A DNA stretch of 44,543 bases, taken from Paraglomus occultum (taxonomy: Eukaryota > Glomeromycota > Glomeromycetes > Paraglomerales > Paraglomeraceae). Numbering within the stretch: position 1 is the stretch's first letter; each line of letters starts with the position of its first letter. The stretch lies in the NCBI GenBank assembly GCA_910592205.1, contig CAJVPJ010000101.1, positions 1 through 44,543 of the forward strand. The letters run 5' to 3'. The notes beneath the pieces were generated by a model that searched no databases, was not told where the DNA came from, and saw only the letters and a program-made list of their open reading frames with translations. The translations under genes were made by a program, and so were the position numbers. This document shows, in pieces, positions 36,901 to 44,543 of the stretch.

Positions 36901-38983
36901 CTAATCTTCTGCCATGCTATTAAGAATTACCATTGTTACATCGATATGACCGTTCGAGATAAGCTCATTCGCAAAGAGCTGGCCTATGCGTTTTTCCAAA
37001 GGATCACGTAACTCGTCCAACTGTTTCCCATCTGATGATACTGCATCCTCCTTTAACGTCATAAGTGCAAGCTAGAATAGAAATAGCAGTTAATATCATT
37101 TCATACCAATTAGAAGTGACTCCTTCTTTCATGCACATAATCACAAACCAGTATCGCGTTATAACATCGCTGAGCTTCACTCCGTTTCACCAGATCATCC
37201 GAATGTACCAACTCTTGTTCTAATACAATACTGTATGGCTTCAAATTAGGTAGAATGAGCAGCTTGACCACTTCTCTGCCCAATGTACTTAGCCCCACAA
37301 TAGCCCCATAATGTGTAGTGAACGGTTTAGATATATCAAGGAAAGCGCGAAGTAGGGTTTTACAGATTCGCGGTTGAAGAGTGTAGTATTGTACTCCATA
37401 TCGTACGCAGATTGACTGAATCAAGTTCGCTGCTCTGTCACGGATATCCCAATGTTTTGTATCATTTGGAGAACCCAAGCTTTTAGCTACCAGACAAGAA
37501 AGGATTGCCGGTATTAATTGATGAAGCTGATTGGAAATAATTAAAGTGTGAGACATTATGTTAGTTCGAATACTATCAACAAAAACTGATTGCCCACAAA
37601 TCGTTGCAATAGTAAGATTAGAACGAAATTCCCTATTCCTGTTGCCCCGATCTTTCTAACCGTATACATAATAATCAAATACACACTGTTTGTTGATATT
37701 GCATATTTACTTTCAAAAATAAATTATCGACTTACGTATGGATCCATGTATAAACTCTGGTTGTTTAATAACGAATCTGTCATATTCATAGCATTCTCCA
37801 AGACATTAATATCTTCATAGCCTTCGGCAACCTTGGAGCAAATGAATTGAACAAAATATGGCAACAATTGATGCAACGCAGGATCTTCTTTCAGACTGTT
37901 GAGTGCAGTGACCCGCAATCTACTTTCTTCACTCAATACAGCCTTGGTGATTTTCTCGTAATAAGTTTGTAATTCGCGAGAGAGGTTGTGTTTGACAAGA
38001 GGCCGGACATCAACTTCCATTGATGTTCCGTTTGACGGGGCTGGTCGCTCTGTCCTGACATCTGCCGTATGTGTATTTGCACGCGCACCTGCAAAGCGAA
38101 ACAGCATGATTGAATTATAGAGATCATTTCAAGCATTAGACATGACATAGTTACAAACCTTCTGGGATGGGATTCTGAGGCGTCGCCGGTTGAACTCCTT
38201 CAATTGCCAGCCAATGAGCTGTGAAAGGCAGTAAAGTTCATTGCGACACCAAAGAAATAAAGTGTCATATAGTCGCATCAACCTCCTCAGAAAACAACGG
38301 TATGAACCTCTACATACATAAACCAACCCGTAAAAGTTACATCCAGCGGAACCTTTGGTAATGGGACATTCATTATATTCTCAAAATCCAATTCATCATC
38401 TTCTAGATAGTAAATATCTGCATAGTTTGTTGTCAGTCGTTGGAACTTGTATTGATCGGACCCATTAAATCCATATAACGGCTGAATACGTTATGTGTGC
38501 GTGGTATGTATGTGTGATATAAAGTCAATAATGAATAGACGAAAAGCATGCGGTTAACGATAGAATACCTACCTCAACATTACGAACTCGCATCGCGTGA
38601 TCTATGTCGTCGCTAGTCATTTTTGTTCGTTTGGCATGGCGCATGAATTTAATAGCTTCCTGGGATTTTAGATCAGGAGAGTTACATGAAACTGAACGAG
38701 TGCTCAAATTTTAAGTCCCAAAGAACTATCACACGCACACAAAACAAAACGCATTAACAGACAATATAAGCACCTGTAGTATTTCGTGTATTCGATACTC
38801 TAAATCCTGACTCAATGCGGTCGCTACATCGTCATTGATATTGGTAATCCCAACCGCCTCGGCTGTGGTCTTGGTGATGAGCAGAGTCAATTAACTAGTT
38901 CTCGAAACACCGTAGATGTAATAGTACCGTCAAATTAAGGTATTATTTACCTTTATTGTCTCTTTCGAGAATATGCCAGCCAT
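36901..38983 (-). CDS. TAF6: Transcription initiation factor TFIID subunit 6 (TAF6)
   Basis: Eight minus-strand exons, 38983-38951, 38869-38774, 38659-38573, 38481-38328, 38218-38159, 38088-37736, 37526-37149 and 37071-36901, join to 443 residues. Residues 1-72 form the histone fold (FSKETIK, EAVGITNINDD, LSQDLEYRIHEI, EAIKFMRHAKRTKM, DIDHAMRVRNVE), the part that pairs with TAF9. PLYGF, a short acidic stretch and PLPKVPLD then AHWLAIEGVQP follow, as in other TAF6 proteins. The second half (about 160-440) is the TAF6 HEAT-repeat domain (RELQTYYEKIT, WDIRDRAANLI, THYGAIVGLSTLG). TAF6 is a core scaffold of TFIID, and in many fungi also of SAGA. Three donors are GTT-type; the exon 4 donor GTTGGT competes with a GTAACT 13 bases upstream that would shift the frame. 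Confidence 0.95.
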
Positions 38984-40951
38984 TACCACTAAGACATCAA
39001 AAAATGGGGTACACAAGTTTTTCAAATCCTACTAATATTAAGACATGAGGCTGGTGTGGCTGGAGATAAAAACAGAAGATCAATTTTGCGAATGCGTATT
39101 ATCATATTGCTTCTCTGTGTCGCTACGTTATAGAGTTACGCTTTGAACAGGCGGCGTATTCGACTTCATTTTGAAATCCCTGACTGTCAATATATATCAT
39201 ACAACGGAATAAGAATACACAGAGATCTTTGGTGTAATTATATTATAACAATCAGGCCAATTTCCATTTTAGAATAGCTGCTTTAATTCGTATAATCGTC
39301 TGCAGGACATTACAAAACGAGTAAATATGCAATCAGAGACATTAAATGTCAGTCGTTAACACATACTTCAGAGTATATTACGCTATGCAAGACAACAGTC
39401 CATAAGGCGGTGAGCGTTAACACATTAACGGTTGTTACATGGAGAATATTCATTAGCTTAAACAACTTGAGGAATAAGTTTAAGTTAATATAATCTTAGC
39501 CTAACGTAATTTTCTGTATATTGTGATTGAAACATAATAAGAAAAGCGACAATGTTACTTTGAAGAATATTTCTGCTTTCACCGTAGACTGGCCTTACGT
39601 ATTTTGATCGAACGCGTTTTGATTGTTTGCCTCACTACATTCAAACTAAAAGGACAAAAATAGTCAAGCTGTTGAATTGTACAGCATTCTAAACTACACA
39701 TAAAACCGAATTCTAGTAAGCGATTCAGTAAAGGTATGTGAGGCACAATTAATACATATTGTTGAGACCATAAACCTCTGTTGCACAGTTATTTTCCGCT
39801 GTAATAAAGTATGAATAGTATATGGCATGTTTTTATGAGTATATAGCGCTTGTTTAATTTTCAAAATATGGGCGAGATTGTTAAATGTGGCCAAATATTT
39901 AACGATACCCTTAGAACATAAATTTGACGGAAATGGTTTACGAAAATTATCATAATAAAAATTTGTCGACTAGAGATTGAAAGTAACGAGAATTAAAACC
40001 AAAACGGTCAGCATAGAAAAACGTTTAGATCAAGTGTATTCCTAGTACTAGACACCAACCAAAAAGACAAACGCGTTATTTTGAAATTGATAGGCAGTTG
40101 GCAATCATCATATGAATCCGCAAATACTTGTCGTGACATTGTTTTATGGTTAAGTTCTACCATTTGTCGTACGACAAAGTTGTGTGACCAACACTCTCAA
40201 AACCACGAATATGCGATGGACTCACATTCAGATTCGAATTGGAAAATAAAATATTCTATAAAGCAGAATTTGGCATTGTGGTAATCTGTAGACGTTCAAA
40301 AAGTGCTTTGTTGGCACATAATTTATTTAACCTTATTATTATAGTGTTGGTGATACAGCCCAAGTTTAATCAAATTAACGCATACTTAATCTTGCCAAAG
40401 TAAAAGTAACCTTTTAACAGAGTTGTCACTTTGAGAACTCAAAGATTCTATATCGCTTTTCCTTTGGGAAAATTCGCTTTACTTAAATACTAAATTGTAC
40501 CCAATGCCATTTGCGATCAATGGGATTTGGTTTTTTTTTATTTTCGTATTCTGCATTTCATTTGTTACCATTTTTCGGCATCGTGGTCTTTTTCCGTTTA
40601 CTCGATCGTCTGACGTGAGTGAATTCGTTTCATCACGATTGAGATACACACCACACAATACAGTAACAATCATCAATGTTCATGGATGATAATGTTCATT
40701 TATTGACTCGGTTGGTACACGCAAACAGCTTACAATTAAACATTATCTTTAAAAGTTGATCGAAAGTCTATGCATGCAATGCTAACCGAGTTGATGCTTT
40801 TGCAAAACAAATATACAGATAAAACAGTTGTATTATTATTTGAAATTCCTAATCTGTATATGCTGGAATGAAACATCTAACATATGATACAAAAGATACA
40901 AAATCCAAACGGATTTTAAACAAATTAGCGTACAGTACTGCGCTTCTTTAC
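38984..40951. other. Intergenic region, no gene supported
   Basis: About two kilobases lie upstream of TAF6 and downstream of the STIMATE-like gene. Short frames at 39694-39894, 40081-40284 and 40479-40689 show no family signal. Confidence 0.5.
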
Positions 40952-42049
40952 TTATGGTTTGTTCTCATCACTGTCTCGTCCACTATCCTCGGCCGCCTTT
41001 AATTCAACTTCACCCATTCCATCCTCGTTGTCATTACTTCTCAATGCCTCCATTGCAACATGCACCTGATTTTCACTCACTGAGGTGCTTCTCTTCCTCG
41101 CTGATTCCTCACTATCTATACTTTTGCGTCCCAAGAATGCATCACTCTCGTTCCCATACGCATCTGAGTCATCCAGTCTTACACCCTCGAACCGTTTCTT
41201 TATCACTTGATCGACAAGCCAAAATTGAACAATGTTCATAATAAGAGGGAAAATGAGCATAACGAAAACAACTTGAAGACGAGTATCGTGTAGCGACCAG
41301 CCAAGAATCCATTCACCAAAATCAAAGAGGAAGGGGCAGAGACGGAAAATAAGAAGTACAATGACTTTCATAACGGCAAGACAAAAGATAAAAGACAATG
41401 TCTGCTTGATCCACCATGTCCAGCGAGGTGGATTACCGTATTCACCAGATTTTATTCCTGATTAATTGGTTTTTGGAAAAGCAAAATGCAAGAAATGGTA
41501 AGACATAATAATTTAGGTTAGAGCGGATGACATATATATATTTACCTCTGACACCCAGTTTAATCAATAAAGTATTTACTACTTTCAATACGAGAAATAA
41601 TATAAATACACCCAATGTACAGTCTACAAAGATATTAAGGAAATACCTAAAAAATAAAGTAAAGGTTAGGTTCATTATTCACACAATAATTAACAAATTC
41701 GGTGGCAGACGGATGAAATAAAAATGCCATACCAAATACAAGGATTAGTATCCTTACTCACAGAACCGGCAATAAGCGAGGCAAGGACGTTGAGACCATG
41801 TATCAGTAATGCTCCAACGACTTGTTTGCTTACATCGAATGCCCTATAAAATAGATCAAGGGTTCAACACATTTCCCATTTCATGCTCATCCGAACTCGA
41901 TTCCCTCTCTACACGCACCATATGCGCACTGGTCTTCGTGGTCTTTCTAACTGCCGTTTTACAATCAGTGTACTAAAAGCAATCGCCCCAAGTAATAGTT
42001 GAATTAGGATTGCAAAGTGGTCGAGTAATGCACAATCTTTCTCTGCCAT
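40952..42049 (-). CDS. STIMATE/YPL162C-family multi-pass membrane protein
   Basis: Four minus-strand exons, 42049-41919, 41843-41733, 41646-41546 and 41457-40952, join to 282 residues. The order CALLDHFAILIQLLLG, KRQLERPRRPVRIW, VSKQVVGALLIHGLNVL, NPCIWYFLNIFVDCTLG, GNPPRWTWWIKQ and then three more hydrophobic stretches is that of the STIMATE family, with about five membrane spans. Animal STIMATE (TMEM110) sits in the endoplasmic reticulum and supports STIM-Orai calcium entry; the yeast relative YPL162C is a vacuolar membrane protein of unknown role. Which membrane is used here is open. The C-terminal 80 residues are acidic, Ser-rich and predicted cytosolic. The first exon carries the unusual donor GTGCGT. 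Confidence 0.93.
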
Positions 42050-42937
42050 TGTAGATTATTATGTCAGTACGTTCTCTGTCGAATATTGAATATAATTCGC
42101 CAGAACTGTGAGAAGGAAAAGTAGCGGAGGGAGTGTCCAAGGAATATTAAGTTGCTGGGCTGTGTTAATCGAAAAAGCCACTCAAACAACGGAAGGTGGG
42201 GGTCTCAGTTTTGAAAATATTAAATATAAAGTAATAGTAATAGTTATGCTGTGTCAAAGTGTTACATAATCACAAATTGAATATAATCTGAGACACGTGC
42301 AAGAAAAAGCCACATTTATGTTACTGAGCGAGAGATATTTTGGCATTCTCCGAGTCGAATAAACCTATTTTGGGGGCCATAAAAGGGAATATGTGAATAT
42401 AAAGAAAACGAATACTGAAGGACGCCCGACTATGCTTTAGTATTAGTGCCGTTGCCAGATAAAGTTTCATAGTACAAATCTGTGTTACGAAAAACCGCTG
42501 CCTGTGAATGATCGCGAATGAGAACAAAAACGATACTGAATTAAAACTGTATAAATGGGTTGGGCTGTCTAAACATTCTAAAGACTTGGAATTTGTCAAC
42601 CCACATTAGTACTTGTACAAACCACGTTAATATCGACCTTTTTAATTTAATCACTTCTCAATTGTTTGCCAGGTAAAACTGAATTTAAATATGCGTAGAT
42701 TATCCAGTGGCGCTCTTGATAGCAGTGGACTATCACAACTAAAAACGGCAATACTCACTGCTACCGTTCAGGGAATTGACGCTTGTTACAGAAACCGCAA
42801 TCGAATACTTTGCGATTTTTGACACGCCTCCAAGAATAAAGACACTTAAACTCTATCAATCGATTGAGTTATCAGTCCCAACTCTGTTGTGGTCAAGCGT
42901 TATAATATGCTCATTTGATACAAGCTTCTTGTTGATA
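42050..42937. other. Spacer between the STIMATE-like gene and the foreign-looking segment
   Basis: The base make-up here is still like the fungal spacers. The frame at 42321-42599 (minus) is not supported. The switch to AT-rich, bacterial-like sequence comes near 42.94-43.0 kb. Confidence 0.4.
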
Positions 42938-43598
42938 TTACAGTATTAATGATCCATAATGTTTGGTTGTTTCTGATATATTAGAACTGTAAATTCGATT
43001 TGCGTATTCTTCATTACTCTCAATCATATTATTCAAAAATTTTCAACCAACCCCATTATTTTCTAAATCAGCTTTCAACTCGGGTATCAGATTATTAACA
43101 ATTCTATTTCTTAAATCAGTCTGTTTTTTAAAAATTTTAGTACTAAATTTTTTCGATTTCTTTAGTTACTTCTTCTTCTTTTTTCAAAAGTTCTCCTAAG
43201 GCAATTGTTCTATCTTCAATTTTCTGATCAAATTCAGGATTAGATTCAGCAAATAAAAATATCTTCAAATTGATCAATAACGGTTGATTATTATTTAGAT
43301 TATTAACTACCTGATAAGAAATAGATTCAACTTTTTGTTCTACTAATAAAGATTTAAATAAAGAAGAACGCTCAGTAGTTAAACCCATAGTTTCAGTTTT
43401 TACCTTGTCTTTAGACTTTTTTCAATTATTCAATAACTCAGTAGTATTTTGAAGAAGCGTTTTATCCAAAGTGCCATTTGGTTTTAAAAGATTACTATCA
43501 AAGATGGCCTTTTTTTCTGGTTTAAGGACTCCTCCATGATAATTTGAGTATTCTTTTGCCTCATTTTCGATGTTAATATCATTTTTATTGAATGCCAT
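42938..43598 (-). pseudogene. Code-4 ORF of probable mollicute (endobacterial) origin, frameshifted
   Basis: From ATG 43598 the minus strand reads 58 codons to a TGA at about 43424-43422, continues in the same frame past ATG 43388 to a TAG at 43143, and then continues in the +1 frame through a second TGA near 43056 to TAA at 42938. Both TGA codons fall where Trp fits (LLNN-W-KKSKDK and NNGVG-W-KFLNN). Bridging one base in the A6 run at about 43147-43152 unites the two parts into roughly 220 residues. The protein is Lys, Glu, Asn and Leu rich and helical, probably coiled coil (GELLKKEEEVTKEIEK). Third codon positions are nearly all A or T, and AGGA lies about 9 bases before the ATG like a ribosome site. 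TGA as Trp is used by mollicutes and by many fungal mitochondria. The function is not recognised. As nuclear DNA it would be untranslatable. Confidence 0.65.
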
Positions 43599-43726
43599 GA
43601 TTTTAATCCTATATTAATATTATATATTTTAATAATTAATATCATTAAAAGATTAAATATAAAGAATTTAATAGAAACAAACAAAAACTAATAAAGTAAT
43701 AAAATTTACAGTTGACTAAAATATTT

Positions 43727-43982
43727 TTATTCATTATCAGTATAGATTGGTTTGGGACAAGTAATATCCTTAAATTTATTTCTAACAAATAGGCGGATAT
43801 CACGGTAAAGATATTCTTGCCTTTTATAATCCAAAGAAGACGTAATTAAAACTAAAATAAAAAAAAAATTTAATTTTTTAGGTAATTTCAGCACCATTTG
43901 CTTTTCTAATTTTCAATAAATTAAATTCAGTATACAAACCATTAGCAACCAGCTGAACTTTCACGGGACTGCCAAATTGCAT
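43727..43982 (-). other. Short AT-rich coding remnants, second copy of the 29.8 kb peptide
   Basis: A 34-codon frame from ATG 43982 to TAA 43878 (starting MQFGSPVKVQLVANG) is followed, after an AT-rich gap of about 25 bases ending TTTTAG, by an open stretch to TAA 43727 that ends in YRDIRLFVRNKFKDITCP and PIYTDNE. The gap could be a very short intron or a decayed join; joining at TTTTAG puts a second-part frame (LITSSLDYKRQEY) in place. The second part matches the C-terminus of the frame at 29824-30099. No family is recognised. Codon use resembles that of the neighbouring code-4 frame more than fungal genes do. Confidence 0.45.
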
Positions 43983-44103
43983 AATATTATACCTTAAAAG
44001 TAGCGATCGATATCATCTCGCTTTAGACTATTATGGAAATTGGCACGCGCTTCGATAATTTTTAAACCCCATAAGAATTTCTTATTTTTTCGCGTATACA
44101 AGC

Positions 44104-44322
44104 ATGACTGCAAAACGCACTCCCAAGACTTTTTTCAATGATAACGCGTTAGAAAACTGGACTTGCGTTAATATGATAGAATTTTATCATGCGAATTCGG
44201 GACATAAGATTCTACAGAAAATATTGGATTGCATAAAAGAGGATTTTCAAGAGGTGGCAGACGCAAATTCTGAATTTGGAATAATGCACAAAAAAAAAGC
44301 CCGAGATATCCTTGACGATTAG
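44104..44322 (+). CDS. Small unrecognised protein, fungal codon use
   Basis: The frame encodes 72 residues starting MTAKRTPKTFFNDNALENW. The pattern xNDNALENWTCxxxIEF recalls the start of SAM-like N-terminal segments in glomeromycete proteins, where a Trp is followed by a helix, but the domain is not complete. The end, MHKKKARDILDD, is charged and looks like a mid-protein break, so this may be the N-terminal exon of a longer gene or a truncated copy. GCG and CGC codons set it apart from the AT-rich frames to its left. Confidence in function is nil; confidence that it derives from a real gene is moderate. Confidence 0.4.
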   Translation: MTAKRTPKTFFNDNALENWTCVNMIEFYHANSGHKILQKILDCIKEDFQEVADANSEFGIMHKKKARDILDD

Positions 44323-44381
44323 AAGGTCTGTGCATTAGTGAGATAGAGTTGAAAGAACTAAGAGCTTAGTCCAACAGTTAT

Positions 44382-44475
44382 GAACTGCTCGTTCGACGCT
44401 TAGCGCAAGCTGGGTCTGCTGGTCTCAGTGACGAACTGCTCGTTCGACGCTTGGTGCAAGCTGGGTCTGCTGGTC
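44382..44475. repeat. Two-copy 51-base tandem repeat with a 43-base conserved core
   Basis: Cores at 44382-44424 and 44433-44475 differ at only two positions. The core begins GAACTGCTCGTTCGACGCTT and ends GGGTCTGCTGGTC. The period is 51 bases, a multiple of three, and the plus frame reads ELLVRRLAQAGSAGLSD then ELLVRRLVQAGSAG, followed by a stop. It is GC-richer than its surroundings. It has no ATG and is not in frame with the small gene upstream. Confidence 0.85.
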
Positions 44476-44543
44476 CGAAGGATAGCTATTAGTTTTGCTT
44501 TATATTTTATTAAGAAATTTTATTTTGTAAGTTTTGTGTTAAA

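Noticed and set aside
42321-42599. 92-codon minus-strand frame near the right end
   Set aside because: No motif, no homologous wording, and it lies in ordinary spacer.
43484-43684. Minus-strand frame overlapping the code-4 gene
   Set aside because: It is in another frame of the better-supported code-4 frame and is a simple product of AT-rich sequence.

Overview
This window is nuclear DNA of a fungus, most likely an arbuscular mycorrhizal fungus (Glomeromycotina). The reasons are AT-rich spacers, short spliceosomal introns of about 50 to 140 bases in almost every gene, fungal housekeeping proteins, a Zn2Cys6 factor, and an expanded kinase-like family with Cys-x2-Cys modules of the kind that proliferates in these fungi. 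Species cannot be set by eye. I reconstructed splice structures by hand; exon borders follow GT-AG (or one GC-AG) sites that keep both the reading frame and family similarity.

Layout. 1-5 kb: a candidate TA-flanked inverted-repeat element (785-2327), then a four-exon kinase-like gene (2412-4834) with an altered catalytic loop. 5-9 kb: no gene seen. 9-11.5 kb: an esterase/lipase-fold gene whose nucleophile serine reads as glycine. 11.5-15.7 kb: spacer with a decayed kinase fragment. 15.7-19.6 kb, minus strand: a Zn2Cys6 transcription factor and a pirin. 21.6-25.5 kb: a ten-exon delta-1-pyrroline-5-carboxylate dehydrogenase, convergent with an ECO1-type cohesin acetyltransferase. 26-30.6 kb: two more kinase relics around an F-box gene and the small APC/C subunit CDC26. 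32-33.4 kb: a Nem1/CTDNEP1 phosphatase. 35.8-42 kb: an unrecognised spliced gene, TAF6, and a STIMATE-family membrane protein.

The last 1.6 kb is different. A minus-strand frame (43598-42938) reads well only if two in-frame TGA codons mean tryptophan and one slip in an A-run is bridged. That is the mollicute (or mitochondrial) code. Mollicutes-related endobacteria live inside these fungi, so this may be transferred endobacterial DNA, an assembly join, or a mitochondrial insertion. Beside it lie a short frame whose C-terminal peptide recurs at 29.8 kb, a small fungal-looking frame, and a 51-base tandem repeat.

The recognised genes are mostly unlinked housekeeping functions: proline catabolism, sister-chromatid cohesion, anaphase control, lipid-phosphatase regulation and TFIID. 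They do not form a pathway. Three themes link parts of the window: repeated birth and death of one kinase family on the plus strand, enzyme folds that have lost a catalytic residue, and the foreign-looking right end.
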